From NCBI GenBank assembly GCA_945904015.1, contig CAMDPK010000059.1, positions 1 to 39,352 on the forward strand: a stretch of DNA of 39,352 nt. The letters run 5' to 3'. The DNA comes from Candidatus Kuenenia stuttgartensis. Its GTDB lineage: Bacteria > Planctomycetota > Planctomycetia > Planctomycetales > Planctomycetaceae. Each line of letters begins with the position of its first letter. The stretch's first letter is position 1. The notes beneath the pieces are model-generated. The model did no database searches. It was not told the DNA's origin and saw only the letters and a list, made by a program, of their open reading frames with translations. The position numbers and the translations under genes are program-made. Shown here piece after piece: positions 17,041 through 25,718 of this stretch.

Positions 17041-18495
17041 TCAGGCCGCTCGTTGCAGCCGCATCGGCAGCGGTTGGCTCAATTGCCGTTGAGCGACCTG
17101 CACCTCTTCAAAGTACCGAGCAACAGCGGCTCGGAAAGCCGCGCCGATTTCCGGCTGACCGCGCCAAGCTTTCATAAAACGGAGCCAGTCGCGATCGCGA
17201 CGGTGTAGGAACGTCAGATCGAACCAATGCCGCCAGGTGCCGTCGAGATTGATCAGCTTGAGCTGTTGATCCGGCGTGACGACGAAGTTCGAGGCGTGCA
17301 TCGCACCATGCACGATCCGCAGTTCGCCGAGCGTGTGCCAAATCCGTGCGAACTGACCGGCCAGCCGATCGAGTTCCAGCGAGTTGAGCGTCGTCGTCGC
17401 GAGGAATTCCGGGAGCGGCGTCCCCTCGACCTGTTCGGTCAGCACGAACGATCGGAAGCGGAACGGGCCGAGCCGATCCTCAACCATCGCCAGCGGCCGG
17501 GCGGTTCCCACGCCCGCATCGAGCATCTCGCGACCGTAGGTCCACGAACGGCTGCCGCGTGTGAACAGCAGCAGCCGAGTCAACGTGTGCGACACGCTGC
17601 GCAGGTTGAATCGCTTCAAGAGTCCAACCGCCGCATTTCGGAAATGACCATCGGTGGTCGGAGCTTTCACCGGAACACGAGCGACCGCGCCGTAATCGTC
17701 CTGCGTCAATAACTGGCCGGCGGCGAGGAACTCGTCAGGATCGTCCCACAGCCGATCGACCACCTGCGAGGCGAGTTGGCTATCAAACACGATACGGCGG
17801 AACGGCGACTGCTTGAGCGATACGTTGGCACCGCGCAGCTCGAAGTTCCACGGCCAGTCGATGTCGGGAATCAGGTGAGCAATCGCTCGGATCGGTGCGG
17901 TGAAGAATGCCCAGACGGGATGAATCAGTTCGTTGTGAATCATCGACAGGAAGTCGTTAATTCCCTCGACGAAGCGGTCCCACCAGACTGGCTTGAGGTA
18001 TCTGAGGAAGAACTCTTCGAACTGCTCCGTGATCCACAGCGTCTCCCGATCGACCATGCGCGCCTCGACATCGAAGTGCCACCACGGCTCCGACCCATCG
18101 GCCCATTGCAAACGGACGTCGTCACGCGGGTCACCGGCAAAACGGTCGCGTGGGTGCAGCGGCTCGCGATGTGGCAACGGCTCGCTGTCGAGTTGTGAGC
18201 CATTTCCAGCAAATGCTGTTCGCAACTGCTGTAACTTCAGCATCACGGGATTCGAAGTCGTCGCGGAAAACGTCGAGTCTCGATACGCCGCGTCGACGCG
18301 AAGCACGGGCCTCGATTGTGCCGACTGCACAATCGCCGGACGATCCAGGTAGATCGGCAACGACGTCGGCGGCGAAGCGGTCGCGTCGATTGGCGACGTC
18401 GAAAATTGCTGCGACAGATGTACGGCGATGTCTTCAAAGCCAGAAATGGCCGAATCCAAGTCGTTGATTGGCTGATTGGGTTGAGGAGCAGTCAT
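17041..18495 (-). CDS. LPS-kinase-like (Kdo/WaaP fold) protein lacking the catalytic-loop Asp
   Basis: The C-terminal half of this 484-residue protein resembles lipopolysaccharide/protein kinase folds: VGLLKRFNLR (candidate ATP lysine K294), SWTYGREMLDAGVGTARPLA, FVLTEQVEGTPLPEFL, the catalytic-loop region IVHGAMHASNFVV (396-403), and the metal-loop region LKLINLDGTW (D418). In active members the loop reads HGDxHxxN; here the Asp is Ala398, so it may be a pseudokinase. The N-terminal ~250 residues have no recognised domain, and an aromatic stretch (WAFFTAPIRAIAHLIP) could touch membrane. It follows hldE on the same strand, 76 bases away, consistent with LPS-core work. The ATG at 18495 is favoured by GAGGG six bases upstream. 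Confidence 0.65.
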   Translation of the reverse strand: MTAPQPNQPINDLDSAISGFEDIAVHLSQQFSTSPIDATASPPTSLPIYLDRPAIVQSAQSRPVLRVDAAYRDSTFSATTSNPVMLKLQQLRTAFAGNGSQLDSEPLPHREPLHPRDRFAGDPRDDVRLQWADGSEPWWHFDVEARMVDRETLWITEQFEEFFLRYLKPVWWDRFVEGINDFLSMIHNELIHPVWAFFTAPIRAIAHLIPDIDWPWNFELRGANVSLKQSPFRRIVFDSQLASQVVDRLWDDPDEFLAAGQLLTQDDYGAVARVPVKAPTTDGHFRNAAVGLLKRFNLRSVSHTLTRLLLFTRGSRSWTYGREMLDAGVGTARPLAMVEDRLGPFRFRSFVLTEQVEGTPLPEFLATTTLNSLELDRLAGQFARIWHTLGELRIVHGAMHASNFVVTPDQQLKLINLDGTWRHWFDLTFLHRRDRDWLRFMKAWRGQPEIGAAFRAAVARYFEEVQVAQRQLSQPLPMRLQRAA

Positions 18496-18571
18496 CACAT
18501 CCCTCGCTTCAAGATTGAGATCGCCGAATTGAGATTTGAAGTTTCTTCAGCAGCTCGGATGACTGCCCGCT

Positions 18572-20053
18572 TCAGGCCGCATCGCGCAGAGTGCGAATCT
18601 GCGAAACGATGCGAGTGGTGGAGACGTTGGGAACTTCGGACAGGATGCGGACTTCGCCGCCGTAGCTCTCGACAAACTCGCGGCCAACAACGACTGGCGT
18701 TGTGCCCCCTTTGACCAGGACGTTCGGTCGCAGTCGTTCGAGCAACGCGAGCGGCGTGTCTTCGTCAAAGACAACGGCGTGATCGACGCACTCCAGCGCG
18801 GCGAGCATCATGGATCGCTGTGACTCCGAGATGACCGGGCGAGTCGGGCCTTTCAGGCGTCGTGTGCTGTCATCGCTGTTGAGGGCCACGATCAGGCAAT
18901 CGCCGAGCGTCGCGGCCTCTTGCAGATATTGAACGTGTCCGGCGTGCAACAGGTCGTAGCAGCCGTTCGTGAACACGACCTTCTGGCCGAGCTGCTTGCG
19001 CGCATCGACCAGCCGAGCCAGTTCGTTGAGGTCGCTGATTTTCTCGTGAACCTTGCGCGAGCCGCCGAGCAGATCGCCGAGAATCTCTTGCCGAGTGATC
19101 GCGACGACACCGATCCGTTCAACTTCGAGTCCTCCGGCGACGTTCGCGAGCCGACACAAATCTTGCGGTGAGAGTCCATCGGCCATGCCGACGCCGATCA
19201 TCGCCAGGACCATGTCTCCCGCTCCGGTGATGTCGTAGACCTCGCGTTTGCGAGTTGGAAACAGCTCGGCCGAGCCGTCGTTCAACGCCAGCGCGATGCC
19301 GTCTTTGTCGAGCGTCACGAACGCGTGTTCGAGTTGCAGTGTCTCGACCAATTGTTGTCCCGCGACGAAGGCGTCATCGGCGGAGAGGACTTCGAGGTCA
19401 GTTGCCAATTTGGTTTCCAAGCGGTTCGGCGTGACGGCCGTTGCTCCGCGATAATCGGTGTAATTCGCTTTCGGCCCCGGATCGACCAGCACGGGAATTC
19501 CGGCGACTTTCGCGGCGTCGATGACGGTTCTCAGCACGCGCGGCGTGCAGACGCCCTTCGAGTAATCCGAGATCAAGACAGCCTGATGCCGTTCGATCTG
19601 ACTCAAAACTTGTGCGATGAATTCGTCTTCGATCACCGTCGGCAGCGCGTGCCGCGACTCGCGATCGACTCGCAGAATTTGGTGCGGATGTCGGCTCTGT
19701 GCTTTGCCGATGAACCGTACTTTGACGGTCGTGGGACGGGAGTCGTCAATGAGCAACGTCGAGCAATCGACGCCTGCGTTGATGAGCGACGCCTGCAATT
19801 CTTCGCCGTCACTGTCGCGGCCGACGACTCCGGCGATGGTCACGTCGGCATCGAGGCCGCGGATCATGTTCGCGACGTTGGCCGCTCCGCCGAGCCGCAT
19901 CTCGTCCGATTCCTGCCGCAGCAGAATGACGGGAGCTTCTTGGCTGACTCGCTCCGCCTCGCCCCAGACGTAGCGGTCGAGGATCAAATCGCCAATCACC
20001 AGCAGCCGGGGATGCCCCAACTGCTGCATGACATCAATTAAGTGATACGACAT
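18572..20053 (-). CDS. hldE: Bifunctional heptose 7-phosphate kinase / heptose 1-phosphate adenylyltransferase
   Basis: HldE makes ADP-heptose for the LPS inner core. The 493-residue product is a fusion. Residues 1-~330 form a ribokinase-type (PfkB) kinase with GGAANVANMIRGL (55-67), SDYSKGV, and the anion-hole motif DITGAGD (catalytic D280). Residues ~358-493 form a cytidylyltransferase-type domain with FTNGCYDLLHAGHVQYL (HxGH at 370-373) and the C-terminal NVSTTRIVSQIR. Length is slightly above the ~475 of E. coli. Its presence argues that this organism makes a heptose-containing envelope glycolipid. An AAGGATGG ribosome site precedes the ATG. Confidence 0.95.
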   Translation of the reverse strand: MSYHLIDVMQQLGHPRLLVIGDLILDRYVWGEAERVSQEAPVILLRQESDEMRLGGAANVANMIRGLDADVTIAGVVGRDSDGEELQASLINAGVDCSTLLIDDSRPTTVKVRFIGKAQSRHPHQILRVDRESRHALPTVIEDEFIAQVLSQIERHQAVLISDYSKGVCTPRVLRTVIDAAKVAGIPVLVDPGPKANYTDYRGATAVTPNRLETKLATDLEVLSADDAFVAGQQLVETLQLEHAFVTLDKDGIALALNDGSAELFPTRKREVYDITGAGDMVLAMIGVGMADGLSPQDLCRLANVAGGLEVERIGVVAITRQEILGDLLGGSRKVHEKISDLNELARLVDARKQLGQKVVFTNGCYDLLHAGHVQYLQEAATLGDCLIVALNSDDSTRRLKGPTRPVISESQRSMMLAALECVDHAVVFDEDTPLALLERLRPNVLVKGGTTPVVVGREFVESYGGEVRILSEVPNVSTTRIVSQIRTLRDAA

Positions 20054-20189
20054 CGTGGCCAGCCATCCTTTGCTGGGTCAGATTCAGTGAGTGCCGCCCG
20101 CTGCGGATTCCACGCAACTCTCGCCATTTGCCGAGACTGACGCGGGGCGGGATGTTCTGTCTGAGTCGAAAACGTGTCAATGGCGGTTC

Positions 20190-20316
20190 TGTAGCCCTGT
20201 CGCTCCGCGACAGGAACGCCGAATGCTCGCCCGACGTCGTTCTCGCGATTGACCCCCAAGAGCCAATCAGAGTTGTTCGCACGCTCGGCTGGCCTGTCGC
20301 GGAGCGACAGGGCTAC
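20190..20316. repeat. Inverted pair of GTAGCCCTGTCGC-type REP hairpins (BIME)
   Basis: Two 24-base arms (20190-20213 and 20293-20316, minus orientation) are perfect reverse complements. Each is GTAGC followed by the hairpin CCTGTCGC-TCC-GCGACAGG. A further GCCGA tail is shared with the single copy at 30809. The minus-strand GTAG (20313-20316) contains the TAG stop codon of fabD. The rest of the 259-base gap between fabD and hldE shows nothing else. Confidence 0.9.
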
Positions 20317-21221
20317 AACGCCTCGTTGACGTTCTCGCACTTCGCCTTGCGGTCGATCCGCTTGAGCAGTCCGGCGAGCACCTTGCCGGGGCCGACTTCG
20401 GTGAACTCGGCGACCCCTTGGGCCAGCAGCCAGCGGATGGAATCTTCCCACTTCACCGGGTTGACGACCTGTCGGACGAGCAATTGCCGAATTTCATCCG
20501 GCTCCCAATGCACGGCAGCATCGACATTCGACACAACCGGGATGCGTGGCTTTTGGATCGTGACACTGGCGAGAGCTTCTGCCAGTTTTTGGTCGGCCGG
20601 CTCCATGATACTCGTGTGAAATGCGCCGGCCACGGCCAGCGTGACGGTCTTCCCGCCAGCGGCGTCGGCGAGTTCGACCGCTTTGGCAACAGCGGGCTTC
20701 TCGCCGGAGATCACGAGATTGCCGGGGCACAGAAAGTTCGCGATCGAGACCTGACCGACCGCCGAAGCCTCGTCGCAGATTGCTTGGACTTTTTCACGTT
20801 CGAGCATCAGCAGGCTGGCCATGCCGGAGGGCTGACGATCAGCAGACTCTTGCATCACCTGTCCGCGTCGCTGGACGACTCGCAAACCGTCCTCGAAGGT
20901 CAATGCTCCGGCAAAGACAAGCGCCGTGTATTCCCCCAAGCTCAGCCCTGCGGTGTGCGTCGCGCTGGCGACGAGATCCGGCTTCACCTCTTTGAGCATT
21001 TCCAGCGCGGCGAGAGCGCCGACGAACAACGCCGGCTGGCTGTAGCTCGTCGCATCGAGTTGCTCTTTCGGGCCTTCAAAGCAGAGCTTCGCGAGGTCGT
21101 AGCCGAGGATTTCGGAGGCCCGGTCGAACAGCGCTTTTGCGCAGGCGTACTTGTCGTAGATCGACTTGCACATCCCAACCGACTGCGCGCCTTGGCCGGG
21201 AAAGAGGAAGGCCATGCTCAT
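20313..21221 (-). CDS. fabD: Malonyl-CoA:ACP transacylase
   Basis: FabD transfers malonyl groups from CoA to acyl carrier protein for fatty acid synthesis. The 302-residue product has the opening FLFPGQGAQSVGM, the catalytic serine S94 in AGLSLGEYTAL, R119 in VVQRRGQVMQ, and H202 in VAGAFHTSIM. The usual GHSLG motif is GLSLG here: the His beside the nucleophile is Leu. The gene ends in the REP head, GCG TTG TAG. It is the last gene of rpmF-plsX-fabD, 11 bases after plsX, with a GAGGTGG ribosome site. Confidence 0.95.
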   Translation of the reverse strand: MSMAFLFPGQGAQSVGMCKSIYDKYACAKALFDRASEILGYDLAKLCFEGPKEQLDATSYSQPALFVGALAALEMLKEVKPDLVASATHTAGLSLGEYTALVFAGALTFEDGLRVVQRRGQVMQESADRQPSGMASLLMLEREKVQAICDEASAVGQVSIANFLCPGNLVISGEKPAVAKAVELADAAGGKTVTLAVAGAFHTSIMEPADQKLAEALASVTIQKPRIPVVSNVDAAVHWEPDEIRQLLVRQVVNPVKWEDSIRWLLAQGVAEFTEVGPGKVLAGLLKRIDRKAKCENVNEAL

Positions 21222-21232
21222 GATTCACCACC

Positions 21233-22234
21233 TCACGCCAGCGGCATCTCTACCAGTGCGGCGGAGATCGACGAATTGATTTCGCGGTCCTTGAACGTCA
21301 TCGCGACCTTGAGTGCGTTGCGGATCGACAGGCCGTTGCTCGAACCGTGGCAGATGATGCAGATGCCGTCGATGCCCAGCAGCGGAGCACCACCTTCTTC
21401 GCTGTAGTGGTAGCGTTTGCCGACGTTGTGCAGGGCTTGCATCCCAAGATCACGCTCTTGATTCAACTTGCCGATGACGTCGCGGGCGACCGTCTTGAAC
21501 AAAAAGTCGGCCATGCCCTCGCTGACTTTCAGCACGACGTTGCCGACGAAGCCCTCGCAGATGATGACATCGACGTTGCCCTGATACAGGTCGCGGCCTT
21601 CGACGTTGCCGACGTAGGACTCCCTCAGCCGGCTGTTCTGCAACAGCGAGTGCGTTTCGCGATACAGGTCGTTCCCTTTGCCGTCTTCGCTGCCGATGTT
21701 CATCAGACCGACGCGCGGATTCTCAATCCCCAGCACGTCGCGAGCGTAGACCAAGCCCATGATGCCGTACTGAAAGAGGTGCTCCGGCCGAGCCGCCGGG
21801 TTCGCGCCGACGTCCATCAAAACCGCGCGTCCCTTCTGAGTCGGCAGGGCGACCGCGATGCCGGGCCGCTTGACGTTCTTCAGATACAGCCGAGTCTTGA
21901 GTCCCGATGCGACGACCGCTCCCGTGTGACCTGCGCTGACAACCGCATCGACTTCGCGGCCGGCCATCATCTGCCAGCAAACCGAGATCGAGCAGTTCGG
22001 TTTCTTGCGGAGCGCCTCGGTCGGCTTCTCCTCCATCGTGATCCAACTGTCGGAGTGCCGCACGATCAAACGGTCGGACGAGAAGCCTGCCTTCGCGAGC
22101 AACGGCTCCAACTGCGGTTGGTCGCCCACCAGGACGACTTCCAACTCAGGGTGAGCTTGAAGCGCGGCAATGGCCCCGTCGATGTTCGGGCCGGGAGCAT
22201 AATCGCCCCCCATGGCGTCCAGCGCGATCCGCAT
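21233..22234 (-). CDS. plsX: Phosphate acyltransferase PlsX
   Basis: PlsX converts acyl-ACP to acyl-phosphate for phospholipid synthesis. The 333-residue product begins MRIALDAMGGDYAPGPNIDGA, the exact family opening, and has VDAVVSAGHTGAVVA, VLMDVGANPAARPEHL and VDVIICEGFVGNVVLKVSEG. The start at 22234 is chosen at this opening; the longer frame adds 42 residues that run back into rpmF. It lies 29 bases after rpmF. Confidence 0.97.
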   Translation of the reverse strand: MRIALDAMGGDYAPGPNIDGAIAALQAHPELEVVLVGDQPQLEPLLAKAGFSSDRLIVRHSDSWITMEEKPTEALRKKPNCSISVCWQMMAGREVDAVVSAGHTGAVVASGLKTRLYLKNVKRPGIAVALPTQKGRAVLMDVGANPAARPEHLFQYGIMGLVYARDVLGIENPRVGLMNIGSEDGKGNDLYRETHSLLQNSRLRESYVGNVEGRDLYQGNVDVIICEGFVGNVVLKVSEGMADFLFKTVARDVIGKLNQERDLGMQALHNVGKRYHYSEEGGAPLLGIDGICIICHGSSNGLSIRNALKVAMTFKDREINSSISAALVEMPLA

Positions 22235-22263
22235 GAGGATGTTCCTCGCCGCCGAGTCCGCGA

Positions 22264-22446
22264 CTATTCCTCGTTGCCAGCGTCGTAGCTTCGGCCGTGG
22301 TAGTGCCCGCATTGCGGACAGATGCTGTGGCACGGCACCATCGCGCTGCACTGCGGACAAGTTGTCAAATTTAGAGGCTTAATCGCGTTGTGACTGCGAC
22401 GCTTGCGGGCACGAGACTTCGACGTGCGCCGTTTGGGAACTGCCAT
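22264..22446 (-). CDS. rpmF: Ribosomal protein bL32
   Basis: bL32 is a small zinc-ribbon protein of the large ribosomal subunit. The 60-residue product opens MAVPKRRTSKSRARKRRSH and has two Cys pairs, C30/C33 (TTCPQCS) and C43/C46 (ICPQCGHYHGR), consistent with a zinc-binding form. It is first in the conserved rpmF-plsX-fabD group. Confidence 0.97.
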   Translation of the reverse strand: MAVPKRRTSKSRARKRRSHNAIKPLNLTTCPQCSAMVPCHSICPQCGHYHGRSYDAGNEE

Positions 22447-22471
22447 GATCTCTCCGCCAAAATTCGTTCAA

Positions 22472-22488
22472 CGTGGGAACAGCCCACG
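22472..22488 (-). promoter_or_regulatory. Small stem-loop in the rpmF leader
   Basis: CGTGGG (22472-22477) and CCCACG (22483-22488) form a 6-bp stem with a 5-base loop, 26 bases before the rpmF ATG. It could be a leader structure for regulation of the operon, but the stem is short and chance is possible. Confidence 0.3.
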
Positions 22489-22565
22489 AGTTACACACGA
22501 TTCCTCAAGTTTTCCCGCCGAATAGAGCGGGGCATGGTATTGGAGCCTCCCCCGCACTTCAAGCA

Positions 22566-22621
22566 GTGGAGCACGTTTTCAACGTGCTCGGCGGCACGGA
22601 CACGTTGAAAACGTGCCCCAC
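22566..22621. repeat. Inverted pair of GTGGAGCACG-type REP hairpins
   Basis: Units lie at 22566-22589 and 22598-22621 (minus orientation), with heads GTGG. Each holds the hairpin GCACGTT-TTC-AACGTGC. It is the same layout as the GGCAGGTT units elsewhere but with a different, still self-complementary stem. The pair lies just after the stop codon of the transhydrogenase gene, before the rpmF leader. Confidence 0.85.
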
Positions 22622-22628
22622 GTCGCCG

Positions 22629-23912
22629 TCACCAGATCACCATCGACTCCTCGAACATCCGGGCGAGTTCCTCGGCTGCGGTCACTCGCGGCGACAGTTT
22701 GATGAGCCGTTGCTGAGCCAGCGTCCCATCGACCAAGGCCGGAATGTCGGCAGAACCGTAGCCGACCTCCTTCAGCCCGTGCGGCATTTTCAGCGTCTGC
22801 ATGAAATGGATCACGCGATCCGCGAGGATGTGTCCCGCATCGGCGGGATTGGCTCGCGAGATGTCGGCACCCAACGCTTTCGCCCCCAGCAAATGCCGTT
22901 GCGGTGAAGTCGCGGCCGTGAATCGCGCGACCGCCGGAGTGTGCAGGATGACCGACATGCCGTGCGGCACCATCGCGTGATCGGTGGCAAATCCGTCCGG
23001 GCGGAACTCACGGACCATGCCAGCGACCGGATAGGCCATCGCGTGCGGCAAATGGACTCCGGCATTTCCGAAGCCGATGCCGGCCATCGACGACGCCAGA
23101 ATCATCTGCATCCGAGCTTCCTCGTCGCTCGTATCGGCGACCGCTCGCGGCAGGAACTCGGCGACGATCTCGAGCGCACGCAACGCCCAGACATCGCTCA
23201 TCGGGTTTGCACCTTGATACGCCGACCGCTCGGACGGCCGAGCAGGTCGCAATCGCTGGTCGTACGGAATCGCCGTGTAGCTTTCGAGCGCGTGACTGAG
23301 CACATCCAACCCCGCGCTTGCCGCGACTGCGGGCGGTTGAGTCCGCGTGTTGCCCCAATCGACGATGCCTAGAGTCGGCCGAACGTACTTCGACGCGATG
23401 CCGGTTTTCACTCGCCGCGACACGAGATCGAAGATCGCCACGCCGGTCGTCTCGCTGCCCGTGCCAGCAGTTGTCGGAATCGCGATCAGCGGCTTGAGCG
23501 GTCCCGGCACCGGTTTTCCGCGGCCGATCGGAGCGTTGACGTAATCGAGGAAGTCGGCCGGATGCGACGCGAAAACATTCGCCGCCTTCGCCGTGTCGAT
23601 CGTGCTGCCGCCGCCAACCGCCAGGATCGCGTCAAAGTTTCCGTCGGTCGCGAACTTCGATGCTGCGAGAAAACTCGTATCCGTCGGCTCAATCTCGATC
23701 GCATCGAACACGGCGAAATCGAGTTTGTTGTCCTCCAACGACTGCTGCACGACCGAGCCGGTCGCGACTCGTCGCACGGCCGGGTCGATCACCAGCAGCA
23801 CACGCTTCGCGCCGAGATCGACCAAGTCCATGCCGACCTCGTGCGTGATGCCGCTTCCGAAGCGGCAATTCGAGGCCATGATCTGAAACGCAGTGTCGGT
23901 TGTGAGGGACAT
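22629..23912 (-). CDS. Iron-containing alcohol dehydrogenase, hydroxyacid-oxoacid transhydrogenase (ADHFE1) type
   Basis: The 427-residue product is a group III metal-dependent alcohol dehydrogenase. The NAD-binding motif AVGGGSTIDTAKAAN (98-112) and PTTAGTGSE (146-154) are intact. Likely metal ligands are D203 and H207 (GLDVLSHALES), H290 (HLPHAMAYPVAG) and H317 (MVPHGMSV). The C-terminal segment GSADIPALVDGTLAQQRLIK with LSPR closely follows the ending of hydroxyacid-oxoacid transhydrogenases, which swap electrons between 4-hydroxybutyrate and 2-oxoglutarate. That activity is inferred from this similarity. An AGGAG ribosome site lies seven bases before the ATG. It is 25 bases after the M28 peptidase gene on the same strand. 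Confidence 0.85.
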   Translation of the reverse strand: MSLTTDTAFQIMASNCRFGSGITHEVGMDLVDLGAKRVLLVIDPAVRRVATGSVVQQSLEDNKLDFAVFDAIEIEPTDTSFLAASKFATDGNFDAILAVGGGSTIDTAKAANVFASHPADFLDYVNAPIGRGKPVPGPLKPLIAIPTTAGTGSETTGVAIFDLVSRRVKTGIASKYVRPTLGIVDWGNTRTQPPAVAASAGLDVLSHALESYTAIPYDQRLRPARPSERSAYQGANPMSDVWALRALEIVAEFLPRAVADTSDEEARMQMILASSMAGIGFGNAGVHLPHAMAYPVAGMVREFRPDGFATDHAMVPHGMSVILHTPAVARFTAATSPQRHLLGAKALGADISRANPADAGHILADRVIHFMQTLKMPHGLKEVGYGSADIPALVDGTLAQQRLIKLSPRVTAAEELARMFEESMVIW

Positions 23913-23937
23913 CGTTGGCTCCTGAAAGTGGCTGCCG

Positions 23938-25125
23938 TCAAAAGACTGAGAGCAGCAGCAATTGTGAGATGCGAATCAGCCACTTGCGATCGTCAGCGGA
24001 GAACGTGCCCCGGTCAAGAATCTGTTGGCACTTGTTCTTGGCCTGCGTGACGATCAGCCGTTGCAGGTCGGTGAGCGGTTTCTTTTCGCCGGCTTCGAGC
24101 AGCAAGTCGGTGATGCGATGGATGGCTTTGACCTCGTCAATGTTGGGTTGGACTTCGTCGGTCCATTCCGGAGCTCCATCGGCGTTCGCGGTCGCCTCGA
24201 CCAGTTTCAGTACGAGGCTCGAAACGCGAGCGATCTTGTCGAAGTCAAGCTTCTCCGGAACATCGCGTGGCGTGTGGTAGTCGGGATGCTCGCCGGTTGA
24301 GAAAAACAAGAACGGAATTTTTTCGTTCCAGAATGGCCCGTAATCGCTACGCACGCCGATCAAGTCGATTCCCAGCCGAGCAACCTCCAAGCCGCGCGGC
24401 GAGCCGACATCGTCCAGCAACAGCTTCATTCGCGGCGCGTGCTCGCTGCCCATGACGAAGATCGTCGGCAACGGCAAATCGCCCAGCGACCGGCCGATCA
24501 TGTCGGCGGTGATGAAGAGCTTCACCCGATCAAGCTCAAACGGCGGATGCGCGACGAACCAGCGCGAACCCCACAGCAGTTGTTCTTCGAGATCGAAACC
24601 GACGAAGACGATGCTTCGTTTCGGCCGTTGCTTCGAGGTCGCCAACTGCCGAGCGACCTCCAGCATCATCGCGGTGCCGCTCGCGTTGTCGTCGGCTCCT
24701 CGAAAGATTTTTCCGTTGCGAGTGCCGAGGTGATCGAAGTGCGTGCCGATGACGATCAGCTCGTCACGCAGTTTCGGATCGCTTCCCTCCAGCCAGGCAC
24801 CGACGTTGCGGCCGACGATGCGCGGTCTCTCGTTTGAGGAATCGTCGCCGTCCTGTTCTTCGGCCGAGGTCGGGATCGGCTGCCCAAAGGAGCCTTCCGC
24901 AAATAGCGGTCGCAGCTTGCAGTCGCGAAACTGTTTGGTCAGGTAGTCAGCCGCCTTGGCAGAATCAGCTCCGGATCTGCCGGCCAGTTCGCGACTGGCA
25001 AGGAACTCGACGTGCGGCCGGACATGTGCCGGACGGATCGCGCCCTCCCAACCGTTTGGCAGATCGTCGGCTCGTGCGGGAATCGCCTGAGCCAGCAGGA
25101 TCAATAGCCAGAACAAGCGAGACAT
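23938..25125 (-). CDS. Secreted M28-family zinc aminopeptidase
   Basis: The 395-residue product has a signal peptide (MSRLFWLLILLAQAIPARA). The M28 di-zinc centre is complete: H129 and D131 (IGTHFDHLG), D145 (GADDNASG), E180/E181 (GFDLEEQ, general base and ligand), D208 (ITADMIG) and H284 (PDYHTPRD). The N-terminal part, RPHVEFLASRELAGRSG, is typical of the family in planctomycetes. It should cleave peptides outside the cytoplasm; specificity is unknown. The ATG at 25125 with GGAG seven bases upstream fits the signal peptide, while the longer frame adds ten charged residues. It is co-directional with the transhydrogenase, but a functional link is not obvious. Confidence 0.9.
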   Translation of the reverse strand: MSRLFWLLILLAQAIPARADDLPNGWEGAIRPAHVRPHVEFLASRELAGRSGADSAKAADYLTKQFRDCKLRPLFAEGSFGQPIPTSAEEQDGDDSSNERPRIVGRNVGAWLEGSDPKLRDELIVIGTHFDHLGTRNGKIFRGADDNASGTAMMLEVARQLATSKQRPKRSIVFVGFDLEEQLLWGSRWFVAHPPFELDRVKLFITADMIGRSLGDLPLPTIFVMGSEHAPRMKLLLDDVGSPRGLEVARLGIDLIGVRSDYGPFWNEKIPFLFFSTGEHPDYHTPRDVPEKLDFDKIARVSSLVLKLVEATANADGAPEWTDEVQPNIDEVKAIHRITDLLLEAGEKKPLTDLQRLIVTQAKNKCQQILDRGTFSADDRKWLIRISQLLLLSVF

Positions 25126-25152
25126 GGGCACACTCCGTCGCAGGAATTTCGA

Positions 25153-25176
25153 CACACGCGAGCCGCGTGTGGCTAC
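25153..25176 (-). repeat. Single REP unit, GTAGCCACACGCG type
   Basis: On the minus strand it reads GTAGC followed by the hairpin CACACGCG-GCT-CGCGTGTG. It lies in the 198-base gap between the M28 gene and the divergent small secreted-protein gene. No partner unit is nearby. Confidence 0.75.
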
Positions 25177-25323
25177 GTTACGGGCGATCCGGCGAACGGC
25201 TCAAGCGGAAGAGTTTGCCGATGCGCGAAGCTCTGGCGATTTTTCGTGTGGTGCGGGTCGTGCCGATGCCGATGAAGAATCAGACACTTTGTCCAACTCA
25301 CGGACTTTAGGAGCAAGCGGATC

Positions 25324-25626
25324 ATGCTGCGACGATTGCTGACTACCGGATTGATCTGTTTGGCGGTACTCGCCGCGACGCAGTTTGGCGGCTCGACCGC
25401 CCAGGCTGCCGGACGCGGGCAACCGACCGACTGGAATCGGTTCAACTACTACCCGTACATGTACTACCCACACAACTTCCAGCGCCCGCAAGGGAGCAAC
25501 GACAGTTTGTACTACCGCTACAACCCCCAGCAGCGGATCCCGGTTCAAAATAAGAACTGGTACAACTTCTACGGGACCGCGCAGCCGTATCACCGCGGCC
25601 ACCACTTCATTCTCGACGTGTTCTAG
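25324..25626 (+). CDS. Small secreted Tyr/Asn-rich protein, function unknown
   Basis: The 100-residue product has a clear signal peptide (MLRRLLTTGLICLAVLAATQ, cleavage near AQA-AG). The mature ~70 residues are rich in Tyr, Asn, Pro and His, with FNYYPYMYYPHNFQRP, SLYYRYNPQQRIPV and PYHRGHHFILDVF. It resembles small exported planctomycete proteins with no assigned role. A wall- or surface-associated function is a guess. An AGGAG ribosome site precedes the ATG, and a strong terminator follows at 25719, so it is likely a single-gene unit. Confidence 0.75.
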   Translation: MLRRLLTTGLICLAVLAATQFGGSTAQAAGRGQPTDWNRFNYYPYMYYPHNFQRPQGSNDSLYYRYNPQQRIPVQNKNWYNFYGTAQPYHRGHHFILDVF

Positions 25627-25718
25627 GCCCAGCGCGTCCATGAAGCGTCGAACAAGGACGTTCGATGCCGGCAAGGATGCCGCGCGCTTCAGGACTCAAA
25701 TCTGTGCCACCAGCCAGA

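Noticed and set aside
20313..21221. FabD active-site change GHSLG to GLSLG as evidence of a non-functional enzyme
   Set aside because: Ser94, Arg119 and His202 are all present and the gene keeps its conserved operon, so the Leu is most simply a lineage variant.
20418..22288. Two plus-strand open frames of more than 300 codons opposite fabD and plsX
   Set aside because: They are mirror frames of two well-identified genes and show no motif of their own.
25249..25263. Second sigma-54-like site, TGGTGCGGGTCGTGC, before the small secreted-protein gene
   Set aside because: The GG-N10-GC spacing is met, but the -12 box is GTGC rather than TTGC and the surrounding sequence is GC-rich, so chance is likely.
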